Source of the DNA: Psychrobacillus sp044762855
Lineage (GTDB): Bacteria; Bacillota; Bacilli; Bacillales_A; Planococcaceae
Direction of reading: 5' to 3'
DNA length: 64,000 nucleotides
NCBI RefSeq assembly: GCF_044762855.1
Contig: NZ_JBIWFB010000010.1
Coordinates: 62,001 to 126,000 of the forward strand
Shown: positions 51,953-60,596 of the stretch, in pieces
Layout: each line of letters begins with the position of its first letter
How positions within the stretch are numbered: the first letter of the stretch is position 1
The notes under the pieces: model-generated
What the model was told of the DNA's origin: nothing
What the model saw: only the letters and a program-made list of their open reading frames with translations
Databases searched by the model: none
Translations under genes and position numbers: made by a program

Positions 51953-52705
51953 CTATTTTTGATTAAAAAAACGTTTTCCTAGTGTCTCCACAGTCTTCGG
52001 AAATACTGCATATAGTTTGCTTGTAATACTCATATACCCTGGTAAATCCACTTCTCGAACTGGATGCTCGATTGCTTTCACAATAGCTTGGACCACTTGT
52101 TCGGGAGACAATAGATGCTTATTTAATTTTTCCCTGTAGCTACCGGTTTGGTCAGCTAAGTCTAGAAACGGAGTATCGATTGGTCCAGGATTGATTGTTG
52201 TAACAAGAATGCCGAATTCCTTCAGTTCCATCCGCACAGCATTTGCAAATCCAATAATGGCATGTTTGGAAGCTGCATAGACTGACGCTTTTGGAGTCGC
52301 AACTTTCCCTGCTTGTGAAGCAACAAATAAAATATGTCCTCTTCCTCTATTTTTCATTTTCGATGCAAAAAATTTGGTCAGTTTCATCGGTGCAAGTACA
52401 TTTACTTGCATAATTTGATCCATTACTTTTTCTTCTAAATCGGTCACATAAGCGAATGTTCCTACACCAGCACAGTGAATTAGTGTATCAGGTGTCCCCA
52501 TGTCTTGGAACATTTCGTCAAACGATTGGTCTACGGTTAAGTCGGCTTGTATTGTATATACACCTAACTGTTTTAATTCTTCTAATGCTTGCTGATTTCT
52601 TCCCGTTGCCCATACTTCATGTCCTTGTGCGTGAAGTTTTTTAGCAAGCAAAAGCCCGACGCCACTTGTAGCGCCGGTAATACATATTTTCTTAGACTTG
52701 CCCAT
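51953..52705 (-). CDS. SDR-family oxidoreductase
   Basis: A 250-aa short-chain dehydrogenase. N-terminal ITGATSGVGLLLAKK (TGxxxGxG), the IHCAGVG segment (NAG-type) and the catalytic VYAASKHAII (YxxxK). Start at ATG 52705 behind AAAGGGA. It overlaps the upstream MBL gene by 14 bp. The product resembles YqjQ of B. subtilis, which also belongs to the yqj region; substrate unknown. Confidence 0.88.
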   Translation of the reverse strand: MGKSKKICITGATSGVGLLLAKKLHAQGHEVWATGRNQQALEELKQLGVYTIQADLTVDQSFDEMFQDMGTPDTLIHCAGVGTFAYVTDLEEKVMDQIMQVNVLAPMKLTKFFASKMKNRGRGHILFVASQAGKVATPKASVYAASKHAIIGFANAVRMELKEFGILVTTINPGPIDTPFLDLADQTGSYREKLNKHLLSPEQVVQAIVKAIEHPVREVDLPGYMSITSKLYAVFPKTVETLGKRFFNQK

Positions 52706-53633
52706 ACAACAATATCCCTTTCTCATTTCGCTGCTCCGTAATATAACCGTTTTCCATTAAATAATCCACTTGCCCAATTGTTTCAGAAAGCGTTAAACCT
52801 AGTTCTTTTTCGTATACTTTTGGAAATAGCTCTTGCGTAAGTTCAAAAATCGTTTTCTCTCCATTTTTCATCATATCTAAAACTTTCATCGCTCGTTCTT
52901 TTTGTTTTTCTAGTCTAATCTCTAATAATTCATATACATTGTACACTTCGTCACCATGCCCACTATATACCTTCTCGACTGGTAGTTCTTGAATTCTTTT
53001 TAAAGACTCGTTGTATTGTAACATCGATTTAGTCCGTTTTCCTTTATTTAAGGGTGGTTCAATTAGTGGGTTTGATGATACTTTCTCTATAATTAAATCT
53101 CCACCGATTAAAACTTGTGCTTTCTCGGCCCAAAAAGATAGATGACTTTGCGCATGACCTAAAGTTTCCAGTACAGTAAATTCAGGATGCCCAGACAACA
53201 CATCACCATCTTTTAAGACTGTATCTATTGGACGATTCCCTATAAAATGTAGCGGTCTTTTCATCTTTTCCACCCAATGTAAGTAACTTTCTGGTACTCC
53301 CTCTTCGATTAAACATTGCAGATAAAACTCATCATGAAATCGGAAGAAATCTTCATCTTTTGTTACCCAAGGTTGATTATATGCATGACCTAAAACAATA
53401 GCTTTGTCAAAAGCCTCTATCAAGCCGGAATGATCCGGGTGATGATGTGTTAAAAGCACTTGCTCAATATCAGATGGTGCGTAGCCCGCTTCTTTTATCC
53501 CAGCAAAAAGTGCTTGTCGTGCTTCTTCTGTTTTTGGTCCAACATCGATTAATGTCAGTGCATCCCCTTTTAATAAATATGAATTTACATCTCCTACTGC
53601 AAATGGAGTAGGCACGCTTATTTTATGTATCAT
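52692..53633 (-). CDS. MBL-fold metallo-hydrolase
   Basis: A 313-aa protein with THHHPDHSG (HxHxDH), LETLGHAQSH and YSGHGDEV metal motifs, and a C-terminal winged-helix-like part (LTLSETIGQVDYLMENGYI). This architecture is shared with LACTB2-like hydrolases and the MBL gene at 10.7 kb. Ribosome-binding site AAAGGGG. Coupled to the SDR gene downstream. Substrate unknown. Confidence 0.87.
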   Translation of the reverse strand: MIHKISVPTPFAVGDVNSYLLKGDALTLIDVGPKTEEARQALFAGIKEAGYAPSDIEQVLLTHHHPDHSGLIEAFDKAIVLGHAYNQPWVTKDEDFFRFHDEFYLQCLIEEGVPESYLHWVEKMKRPLHFIGNRPIDTVLKDGDVLSGHPEFTVLETLGHAQSHLSFWAEKAQVLIGGDLIIEKVSSNPLIEPPLNKGKRTKSMLQYNESLKRIQELPVEKVYSGHGDEVYNVYELLEIRLEKQKERAMKVLDMMKNGEKTIFELTQELFPKVYEKELGLTLSETIGQVDYLMENGYITEQRNEKGILLYGQV

Positions 53634-53712
53634 CCGATGAATTCCCCTTTTTTTATGAATAGTTATTCATACCATTGTACAGCTTTTTCCATAAGTCGTC
53701 ATTAAAATGAAG

Positions 53713-53741
53713 TTGACTTTTCTGAAAATGCAACATATAAT
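53713..53741 (+). promoter_or_regulatory. Sigma-A promoter of the proline T-box unit
   Basis: TTGACT (53713-53718), exactly 17 bp, TATAAT (53736-53741). Confidence 0.85.
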
Positions 53742-53747
53742 TTCAGT

Positions 53748-53995
53748 AATTCAGAAAATAAAAGCCAAGATGAAGAATAGTACATATATGATGGAGTACT
53801 AGAGAGTGAAATGACCCGCTGCAAGTTTCACCTCCCGCTCATATGTCGAACCTACTTCGGAGCTACTATGTAAACATAGTCGTGCCTTCCGCGATAAGGA
53901 GGAGTAAGTTGTGCCGTATTTTCGGCAAATTTAGGTGGTACCGCGGAGACAAGCGTTTTCGTCCTTATTTATATAGGGACGGAAGCGCTTTTTTA
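53748..53995 (+). promoter_or_regulatory. Proline T-box leader
   Basis: Contains AGGTGGTACCGCGG (53933-53946), the universal T-box sequence, then a terminator. The specifier region reads GAA-CCT-ACTTCGGAGC, so the codon at 53851-53853 is CCT, proline. Stem I parts AGAGAGTGAAATGACC and GCTGCAAGTTTCAC flank it as expected. It responds to uncharged tRNA-Pro and controls the NIF3-like gene, and probably proC. Confidence 0.93.
53951..53995 (+). terminator. T-box attenuator terminator
   Basis: AAGCGTTTTCGTCC / GGACGGAAGCGCTT arms around TTATTTATATA, then TTTTTT. Confidence 0.85.
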
Positions 53996-54087
53996 TATGA
54001 CCAAAATAAACAGAATAATTAATCGATTGATTTGGTGTTAAGTAATTAATTTCAATAAAAAAGTTAACAATTCAAGGAGAGATAATA

Positions 54088-55005
54088 GTGCAAGATCTAA
54101 ATGAAATTGTAAATAGATTAGATAAAGAATTTAAAATCAAAGAATTTGGGAAGGATTCTGCTTTCAGTAGATTTATACCAAATGTTTATGATCCTATAAA
54201 GTTTGATTGGAAAGCAATTTTTGAGAAAGAGTTTGTCGAATTATTTAATGGGCTTATGTTAAGAGGGGCTTCAAATATAGAAAAAGTTTTTTTGGCCGTC
54301 TTTCCTACCGATTATGTCTTGGAAAAATTTATTGAAGAAAGTAATGAGGGAGATTTATTATTTATGCATCATCCCTTACTTATGGAATGTGGGGATCCCT
54401 ATGGTAGCTGGGGAAAAGGATTTGTACCTATAAATGAAAAATACATTGATCAAATTAAACAGAAAAAGTTGTCAATTTATACTTGCCATGTTCCAATGGA
54501 TTGTCATAAACAGTTAAGTACTAACATTGCCATTGCTAAAGAGTTAAACGCAAAAGTTATCGATAAAGACCCAATAAATGACCAGAGTAATGACTTTGTA
54601 CTGTACTGTAATATAGAAAACTCCGATACCCAAAGCTTAATTACTATGTTAAAAGAAATATTTAATATCCCTTATGTTGACTTCGAAGGCCAAGAGCTAC
54701 AGGATATTCAAAAAGTCGCAATTGTTGCGGGTTGCGGAGACGTAGTAGACTGGATGGAAGAAGCCGAGAGAAACGGTGTGCAAGCATATATTACAGGAGA
54801 AATACATTGTCATATTGACAATGAATATGGAAAGCAAAAATTTAATAGGATTATGGATTATGCTTCAAAAACCTCTATGTCACTAATAGGCGTTTCTCAT
54901 TCTGCTTCAGAATATCTTGTTCACCAAACTTTAATGAAAAATTGGTTTGAAAAGAACTTCGATATTAAAACATTCTTAATTCCGCAGGAAAAATGGTGGT
55001 TATAA
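54088..55005 (+). CDS. NIF3/DUF34-family dinuclear metal protein
   Basis: A 305-aa member of the NIF3-like family (also annotated as GTP cyclohydrolase 1 type 2-like). Metal-binding segments are FMHHPLL near residue 90, TGEIHCH near 247 and GVSHSASEYLVH near 273. N-terminal sequence is longer and less conserved than in YqfO. Start is GTG 54088 behind AAGGAG. It is the first gene after a proline T-box, so it is induced by proline starvation, with proC next. A role in proline or related metabolism is implied, but the reaction is unknown. Confidence 0.85.
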   Translation: MQDLNEIVNRLDKEFKIKEFGKDSAFSRFIPNVYDPIKFDWKAIFEKEFVELFNGLMLRGASNIEKVFLAVFPTDYVLEKFIEESNEGDLLFMHHPLLMECGDPYGSWGKGFVPINEKYIDQIKQKKLSIYTCHVPMDCHKQLSTNIAIAKELNAKVIDKDPINDQSNDFVLYCNIENSDTQSLITMLKEIFNIPYVDFEGQELQDIQKVAIVAGCGDVVDWMEEAERNGVQAYITGEIHCHIDNEYGKQKFNRIMDYASKTSMSLIGVSHSASEYLVHQTLMKNWFEKNFDIKTFLIPQEKWWL

Positions 55006-55113
55006 GAATGGGAATTGTTTTTTTTAGTATATAACTTCCAATAACTAATAGATGAACAATATTTTATTTCACGAATAATTACTAGAACGTAAACTTAAAG
55101 GAGTGGATTGTAC

Positions 55114-55926
55114 ATGTCGAAAATAGTTTTTATCGGAGCTGGAGCAATGGCGGAAGCAATTATTAATGGCTTGACAAAAGAGGAAAAATTTCTTCCAGCG
55201 CAAATTCACGTGACCAATAAATCAGATATCGATCAACTGGAACATTTGAAACGAACATATAACATACAAATCGTATGCGAAGAGAAAAAAGCAATAAAAG
55301 AGGCAGATATTATTGTTTTGGCAATGAAACCGAAAGATTCCATTGATGCATTTGAAGAAATTTCCTCTTATTTAAATGAAAAAGCTACCATCATTTCGGT
55401 TATTGCAGGTGTATCTATCCAAACAATCGCTTCCCATTTAGGGACTCGACCAATTGCACGGGTGATGCCGAATACTTCGGCAGCTGTTGGATTAAGTGCG
55501 TCGGCTGTAAGTTGGAATGCCCTTGTTTCTGAGAGTTTGAAACAGGAAATTATTAATATACTACAAGCAATTGGTTCTGTAAAAGTAGTGGACGAAGAAG
55601 ATTTACATGTCGTGACAGCACTTGCTGGTAGTGGTCCTGCATATTTATACTACTTTGCGGAACAATTTGAAGCAGCAGCTGTACAGCATGGTTTATCTTC
55701 TGAAGATGCACGACAATTATTCATCCAAACAATGGAAGGTGCGGCACAAATGCTGAAAAAAGGCGACGTCGAACCATCTGAACTACGTAGAAAAGTAACT
55801 AGTCCAGGAGGCACAACGGAAGCTGGAGTTGAACAGTTAATACAGCATAAAGTAAACGAAGCAATATTTGCATGCATTAACGCAGCCCAGAATAAGTCTC
55901 GTGTTCTTGGTAAGCAATACGAATAA
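55114..55926 (+). CDS. proC: Pyrroline-5-carboxylate reductase
   Basis: Last step of proline synthesis, NADPH-dependent. The 270-aa protein has N-terminal IVFIGAGAMAEAII (Rossmann), VMPNTSAAVG, and the ProC signature ALAGSGPAYLYYF near residue 168 with VTSPGGTTEAG near 228. Start at ATG 55114, 10 nt after AAAGGAG. It follows the NIF3-like gene by 108 bp with no terminator visible between, so it probably shares the proline T-box. Confidence 0.95.
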   Translation: MSKIVFIGAGAMAEAIINGLTKEEKFLPAQIHVTNKSDIDQLEHLKRTYNIQIVCEEKKAIKEADIIVLAMKPKDSIDAFEEISSYLNEKATIISVIAGVSIQTIASHLGTRPIARVMPNTSAAVGLSASAVSWNALVSESLKQEIINILQAIGSVKVVDEEDLHVVTALAGSGPAYLYYFAEQFEAAAVQHGLSSEDARQLFIQTMEGAAQMLKKGDVEPSELRRKVTSPGGTTEAGVEQLIQHKVNEAIFACINAAQNKSRVLGKQYE

Positions 55927-55965
55927 CATGGTGGAAATTGTCTAAGGGATATTAATTGGAATGGT

Positions 55966-56028
55966 AGAGCAATCAACTTCCCTTAGTAAGCAACTATTTA
56001 TCCTAACAAAGCAACAAACATATAGAAA
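55966..56028 (+). repeat. 21-bp periodic array C, type 2 (three units)
   Basis: Cores GCAAT at 55969, GCAAC at 55990 and GCAAC at 56011, each 21 bp apart. Units begin AGAGCAATCAA, TAAGCAACTAT and AAAGCAACAAA, as in array B. It fills the short gap between proC and the following small gene. Confidence 0.75.
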
Positions 56029-56043
56029 GGCGTGCACAATTAA

Positions 56044-56199
56044 ATGGATAATTCATATTTTGTCGGTTGGGGCACTCTCGCCCTCATTAATGCAGGAATA
56101 GCACAAGGTAAAAACAGAAGCGGATTAAATTGGTTTCTTTTATCCTTAATTATCGGTCCAATTGCAACGCTGAGTTTAGTAATAGTTGATAAAAAATAA
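56044..56199 (+). CDS. Small membrane protein, 51 aa
   Basis: Sequence MDNSYFVGWGTLALINAGIA, then QGKNRSGLNWFLLSLIIGP and a hydrophobic end with DKK. Two short hydrophobic stretches separated by a basic turn indicate a membrane peptide; similar small proteins with a GLNWF-x-LS-x-x-x-GP segment exist in many bacteria with unknown role. The ribosome-binding site (AAAGG) is 15 nt away, so translation may be weak. Confidence 0.6.
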   Translation: MDNSYFVGWGTLALINAGIAQGKNRSGLNWFLLSLIIGPIATLSLVIVDKK

Positions 56200-56216
56200 A
56201 AAAATTCCGAGTGATA

Positions 56217-57164
56217 CTACTCCCTCGGAATCTTCTTTAATTGACCATTCGACCAATCATATTCAGCAAAATCTTCTGCAATGTATATCGGAAATTCATA
56301 ATGCTTTACTTGAGCAAGCATCTCTTTTATATCAGAAGGCATAAATCTTGCGCTAATATGATTGACAATCAAATGCTGGGCTTCAGATTCTTTACATACA
56401 TTTGCTGCATCCATGATAGTAGAGTGACCATACTGACCGGCAAGTTCTGCTGTTTCTTGATCAAACGTCCCTTCATGCACGACAATGTCCGCATTTCGAC
56501 TTAACAGTATGGCATTCTCACAAAACCTTGTATCTCCTAGAATGGTCACTTGGAATCCTTCTTTTGGTTCCCCAGTTACATCGACACTCTTTACAATACG
56601 TCCATCTGCTAGCTCTGCGTCATGCCCTTCTTTTAGTTGCTTTAACAAAGGTCCCCTTGGTACTCCTAATGCATCTGTTTTTTCAATCAAAAGTTCAGGA
56701 GGAAGATCTTTTTGCCTTACTTTATATCCAAAACATGGAATGACATGCTCAAGCAATTTTGCTTCCACGATAAATTGATTATCTTCAAAAATGATGCCCT
56801 CTTCAATTTCGATTATGTTCAGTGCATACTTTATATGCGTTTTAGACGTAGCAAGTGTCAATTCGATCCATGCTTTAAGTCCAACAGGCCCGTAAATCGT
56901 TAAAGGCTCATCTCCTCCTAAAAAGGAACGAGAACCAAGTAAACCAGGCAATCCATATATATGATCTCCATGTAAATGCGTAATAAATAGTTTTTCTAAT
57001 TTTCGAGGTTTTAATGTTGTATGTAGGATTTGATGTTGCGTCGCCTCTCCACAATCAAACATCCAAAATGTTCCCCGTTCATCGAGTAATTTTAATACGG
57101 TGGCAGTCGTATTGCGCATTTTGGAAGGCATTCCTGCACCAGTACCTAAAAATAATAATTGCAT
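56217..57164 (-). CDS. rnz: Ribonuclease Z
   Basis: Zinc endonuclease maturing the 3' end of CCA-less tRNA precursors. The 315-aa protein has THLHGDHIYGLPGLL (HxHxDH), the VHEGTFD and GHSTIMDAA segments and the final NHISARF motif, all typical of RNase Z. Start at ATG 57164, 5 nt after AGGTG. In B. subtilis the gene (yqjK) also lies near proI and polYA, so the order is partly conserved. Confidence 0.95.
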   Translation of the reverse strand: MQLLFLGTGAGMPSKMRNTTATVLKLLDERGTFWMFDCGEATQHQILHTTLKPRKLEKLFITHLHGDHIYGLPGLLGSRSFLGGDEPLTIYGPVGLKAWIELTLATSKTHIKYALNIIEIEEGIIFEDNQFIVEAKLLEHVIPCFGYKVRQKDLPPELLIEKTDALGVPRGPLLKQLKEGHDAELADGRIVKSVDVTGEPKEGFQVTILGDTRFCENAILLSRNADIVVHEGTFDQETAELAGQYGHSTIMDAANVCKESEAQHLIVNHISARFMPSDIKEMLAQVKHYEFPIYIAEDFAEYDWSNGQLKKIPRE

Positions 57165-57364
57165 CTGTACACCTACTTTCGTAATCAACCCAAAAAATCT
57201 TTACAAATACCCACTTTGGCTCTAATGTGTATTTTTTACTTTTATTCCTTTAATACTACCTTTTCAAAACATGTCTTGCAACAGATTACCGTAAGAAAAA
57301 ACGTCAAGAGATAATAAGGTACCTAAAGTATAGGGTAGTATTAATCTAGCGTCTAAACTAGGAA

Positions 57365-57406
57365 AGGCCACTGCAAAGTCAGTTACTTTGACTTTTTCAG
57401 TAGCCT
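57365..57406 (-). terminator. Hairpin after the Csp-like gene
   Basis: AGGCCACTG / CAGTAGCCT outer arms with AAAGTCA / TGACTTT inside. Read on the minus strand it follows the Csp-like gene; the T-tract is short. Confidence 0.5.
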
Positions 57407-57429
57407 CTAAATTTAATCCTATATCTCCC

Positions 57430-57756
57430 TTACATACTCATTTGACGACATGCTTCTGCGCATTTATAGCAAGCATCCGCACATTGTTGACAGTGGTCAT
57501 GCTCATGCTTAGCACATTCTTCCGCACAGCGTTCACAGATTTCCGCGCAAAGCTGACATATTTCTTTTACGAATGGGCTATTGGAAGTCATAGCTTGAAT
57601 TGCAAACGCGCAAATGTCTGCACAAGCACGATCTAGTCGGATGCACTCTGCCATCATTTTTACATCATCTTCCTGTAAACAAGCATCAAAGCATGTGTTA
57701 CAAGCCTTTAAACATTCTAAACAAGCTTTCAGACATTCTTCATAATTTGAATTCAT
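57430..57756 (-). CDS. Four-helix-bundle copper-storage (Csp-like) protein
   Basis: A 108-aa protein with about 18 cysteines in Cx2-3C patterns on amphipathic helices (CLKACLECLKACNTCFDAC, CQLCAEICERCAEECAKHEHDHC), the hallmark of Csp3/YhjQ-type copper-binding bundles. It has no signal peptide, so it acts in the cytoplasm, storing Cu(I). Located upstream of the YdhK-like, CopZ and CsoR genes in the same orientation, consistent with copper handling. Confidence 0.92.
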   Translation of the reverse strand: MNSNYEECLKACLECLKACNTCFDACLQEDDVKMMAECIRLDRACADICAFAIQAMTSNSPFVKEICQLCAEICERCAEECAKHEHDHCQQCADACYKCAEACRQMSM

Positions 57757-57872
57757 CGAAACTCCTCCTAGATTTTAATAAAAGTTTTCACTTTAATTTT
57801 CCCTATAAATATGGTCTTAAACTAAAAAGAAGAAGTACTTCATACATTTTCGTTTAAAGCTAAATGTAAAAA

Positions 57873-57901
57873 GGGCTGTCCATAAATAGGACAGCTACCT
57901 T
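57873..57901 (-). terminator. Terminator of the YdhK-like gene
   Basis: AGCTGTCC / GGACAGC with an ATAAATA loop, followed by T-rich sequence on the minus strand. Confidence 0.75.
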
Positions 57902-57930
57902 TTTTCGATTATAAATATCTTGTGAGACAC

Positions 57931-58506
57931 TTATTTTGACGATAGTTCACTTTCCGTAACCCATTTATGATTGGTCACTTTTTCTCCATTAGTTGTTGAC
58001 GTGTAATCAATCATATAAACTGTCGTTTTCTCAGCTGAATCTATTTCCGCACTTGCATCTTGCATCCCTTCCATATGATTAGCTTCTATCGTTACTTTTG
58101 ATCCTGGTTTTAGTGTTTCACTACCAGCTTCTTTGATCTCTTCTTGAATCACCCATTTATGATTGGTAACTTTCTCTCCACCTGTAGTCGGAGTATAAGA
58201 TATCGTATAGACTGTTGTATCATAGGCACCCACAATTGTTGCTTCTGCACCCTTCATCCCTTCCATGTGATCCGTTTCGATAATTGCTTGGCTTCCTACT
58301 GGATAAGTTGGATTTTCTGCAACTTTCAAACCTTCGGGAACTTCCCCTGAACTAGAATGATCCATCATAGAGTGATCCATGGGCATGTTTTCTTCTGTAC
58401 TTGAATGTGTATCCTTTTTTTCGTTGTCAGTCGTATTACCACCACAAGCTGTTAATGTAAATGCTGCGAACAAACTTACAATACTAATCACTATTTCTTT
58501 TTTCAT
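57931..58506 (-). CDS. YdhK/DUF1541-family lipoprotein
   Basis: A 191-aa lipoprotein. N-terminal signal with lipobox LTACGG (Cys near 21), a Met/His-rich stretch (ENMPMDHSMMDHSS), then two DUF1541 repeats, each ending TVYxIxYT...GEKVTNHKWV. The Met/His region would bind copper outside the membrane. Start at ATG 58506 after GAGGAGG. A CsoR-like box lies upstream, separate from copZ, so it may be a copper-induced unit on its own. Confidence 0.88.
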   Translation of the reverse strand: MKKEIVISIVSLFAAFTLTACGGNTTDNEKKDTHSSTEENMPMDHSMMDHSSSGEVPEGLKVAENPTYPVGSQAIIETDHMEGMKGAEATIVGAYDTTVYTISYTPTTGGEKVTNHKWVIQEEIKEAGSETLKPGSKVTIEANHMEGMQDASAEIDSAEKTTVYMIDYTSTTNGEKVTNHKWVTESELSSK

Positions 58507-58674
58507 CGTATTCCTCCTCAATTTTGTTTTACACCATAGAACCTCGTGACTTTAGTTTTGAGATATTCAGTAACCCTTTTTCTATACTTAATGCATATGC
58601 CGCACACGTCATTTCCGTAATTTGTAAACCCATCTCTTTTAATACATAGTTCTTTGATACTCACCTTACCCTTC

Positions 58675-58691
58675 ATACTACTAGGGGGTAT
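58675..58691 (-). promoter_or_regulatory. Candidate CsoR operator upstream of the YdhK-like gene
   Basis: ATACTACTAGGGGGTAT has the GGGTAT arm of CsoR boxes and a near-matching ATACTAC left arm. It lies about 170 bp before the YdhK-like start, in the gap after copZ. Confidence 0.45.
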
Positions 58692-58727
58692 ATAAAATCG
58701 TAAGAAAGAGAGTGCTAAAAAAGCACC

Positions 58728-58934
58728 CTATGCCACATCATACCCTTGATCATCTATTGTTTCTTTAATTTCGCTCAATGTTACTTTTTCGTTATCAAAT
58801 GACACATCTACTTTTCCAGACTCTAAGTGAACTTTTACTTGTTCCACGCCATTTAATTTACCAACACTACTTTCTACAGCATTTACACAATGCCCACAAG
58901 ACATTCCTTGTACATTCAATGTTATATTTTCCAT
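58728..58934 (-). CDS. copZ: Copper chaperone CopZ
   Basis: A 68-aa heavy-metal-associated domain with the metal site MSCGHCV (MxCxxC) at about residues 11-17 and LSEIKETIDDQGYDV at the end. Normally it carries Cu(I) to CopA or CsoR. Start ATG 58934 just before the csoR stop region (18 bp gap). It follows csoR in one operon; no copA gene follows. Confidence 0.94.
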   Translation of the reverse strand: MENITLNVQGMSCGHCVNAVESSVGKLNGVEQVKVHLESGKVDVSFDNEKVTLSEIKETIDDQGYDVA

Positions 58935-58951
58935 CTGTACCACTACTCCTT

Positions 58952-59281
58952 TTATTTTCTCATTAATTTTTGAATGGTAACTAGTAGCTCATCTAGTACT
59001 TCATCGTCACCTTCCGCTAATCTATCTACTACACAGCCTTTTAAATGTCCTTGTAGAAGAACTTTTGCTACGCTGTTTAAAGCAGATTGAGTGGCCGAAA
59101 GTTGGGTAATAATATCGTCACAATAGACATCCTTATCTACCATTCCTTTAATACCACGGATTTGACCTTCTATTCGATTTAACCGAGTTGTTAAATCTTT
59201 TTTTACATGTTCAGGATGATGACTTTTCCGACAAGACATATCGGATGAGACATTATTATCTTCTGTGCTAAGATTGTCCAA
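58952..59281 (-). CDS. csoR: Copper-sensing repressor CsoR
   Basis: A 109-aa four-helix DUF156 repressor. The Cu(I) ligands fit the C-H-C pattern (YCDDIITQL, then GHLKGCV). N-terminal tail has extra Cys/His (MSCRKSHHPEH). RLNRIEGQIRGIKGMV is the DNA-contact helix. A perfect CsoR-type palindrome lies 35 bp upstream. First gene of csoR-copZ. Confidence 0.93.
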   Translation of the reverse strand: MDNLSTEDNNVSSDMSCRKSHHPEHVKKDLTTRLNRIEGQIRGIKGMVDKDVYCDDIITQLSATQSALNSVAKVLLQGHLKGCVVDRLAEGDDEVLDELLVTIQKLMRK

Positions 59282-59315
59282 TTATCCAACCTCCTATCCC
59301 TTTCCTATAATACAG

Positions 59316-59330
59316 TACCCTCGTAGGGTA
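59316..59330 (-). promoter_or_regulatory. CsoR operator of csoR-copZ
   Basis: TACCCT-CGT-AGGGTA, a perfect inverted repeat of the CsoR type, 35 bp before csoR. Confidence 0.75.
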
Positions 59331-59351
59331 TGTAAAGCGAGAAGAATTTGT

Positions 59352-60596
59352 TTATTTTTTTTCGTGATCATCCAAAAAATCTTTACTAAAGCTTGTTTTC
59401 GATTCCATGGTCGCTTTCTTTTTGAATTTAATTCCTCTTTTAATCGTATCTTTCCCGAACTTAGTTTGTAGCTGTTCTACAAGTTTCAATATAGGCTCTT
59501 CTTTTGCATGTTCTTCAAAATTAAAAATAGAAAGCTGTTCTACAGATTCCCCTTTATCGTACACATTGTTTACCGTAATACCGAGCAATCGGATTGGTTC
59601 CTCTTTCCAAGTGGCATGAAACAACTTTGTAGCGAGCTGAAAAATTTCTTGTTCTTCAAATAGTCGATTGGTTACTGTCTTGCTTCTCGTTTTATTTTTC
59701 CAATTAGCGTCACGAATATGAATTGTAATTGACCGTCCAGCCAAATTTTTGGACTCAAGTCGAGCTGCTACTTTTTTCGAAAGAAGGAGTAACACTTTAT
59801 CAATTTCTTCTACATCTGTTACGTCATAAGGGAGTGTTGTAGAGTTCCCCACACTTTTCGTATCGAAAACTGATTCGGGATCTACTCTTCTGTGGTCGAT
59901 TCCATTTGCACGTTCGGATAGTCGTATTCCTACTTTCCCCAATTTCTCTTTTAACAGACCAGGAGCGGCATTTGCCAAGTCTCCAATTGTATGTATATCG
60001 AATTCTGCAAACTTTTTGGATGTGCTTTCTCCAACACCATGCATTTCGATAACCGGAAGTGGCCAAAGTTTTTCTGCCACTTCTCGTTTACGTAAAACCG
60101 TGATTCCCATTGGTTTTTTCATATTTGATGCGGTTTTTGCTAAAAACTTATTCGGAGCGATTCCTATGGAGCTTGGTAAATCGAGTTCTCGAATAATTCG
60201 CTGTTGAATCGATTCCGCAAATGCAACAGCATCTTGTCCCATTTCCACCTCACTCACGTCCATATATCCTTCGTCAATCGACACCGGTTCTACAAGCGGT
60301 GTATACGAACGCAATATATCAAACATCGCCTTTGATGCAGCACGATACCGTTCAAAATTAGGTGGCAATAAAATCAGCTCCGGACACTTCCGTTTTGCTT
60401 CCCAAACGGACATCGTCGTATAGACACCTTTAGCGCGCGCTTCATAGGAACAAGTAACTAAAATTCCACGTCTTTGTTTGGGATCTCCTGCAACTGCAAT
60501 CGCTTTTCCTTTCAATGAAGGATCATGTGCTTGTTCGACAGAAGCGTAAAAACTATTCATATCTAGATGAAATATTATTCTCGGCTTATGTTGCAC
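59352..60596 (-). CDS. dinB: DNA polymerase IV
   Basis: Y-family translesion polymerase, 414 aa. FHLDMNSFYASVEQ with the catalytic Asp, SYEARAKGVYTTMS and VSIDEGYMDVSE are all present, then the helix-hairpin-helix and little-finger regions. No C-terminal beta-clamp motif was checked in detail. Start is GTG 60596, 5 nt after GGAGGTGA; the two GTG codons before it lie at or before the site. The B. subtilis counterpart is polYA/yqjH, also near rnz. Confidence 0.94.
   Translation of the reverse strand: MQHKPRIIFHLDMNSFYASVEQAHDPSLKGKAIAVAGDPKQRRGILVTCSYEARAKGVYTTMSVWEAKRKCPELILLPPNFERYRAASKAMFDILRSYTPLVEPVSIDEGYMDVSEVEMGQDAVAFAESIQQRIIRELDLPSSIGIAPNKFLAKTASNMKKPMGITVLRKREVAEKLWPLPVIEMHGVGESTSKKFAEFDIHTIGDLANAAPGLLKEKLGKVGIRLSERANGIDHRRVDPESVFDTKSVGNSTTLPYDVTDVEEIDKVLLLLSKKVAARLESKNLAGRSITIHIRDANWKNKTRSKTVTNRLFEEQEIFQLATKLFHATWKEEPIRLLGITVNNVYDKGESVEQLSIFNFEEHAKEEPILKLVEQLQTKFGKDTIKRGIKFKKKATMESKTSFSKDFLDDHEKK

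Noticed and set aside
58707..58730. AGAGTGC-TAAAAAA-GCACCCT hairpin after copZ as terminator
   Set aside because: Short stem with a mismatch and the T-run in the loop instead of after it, so not a convincing terminator.
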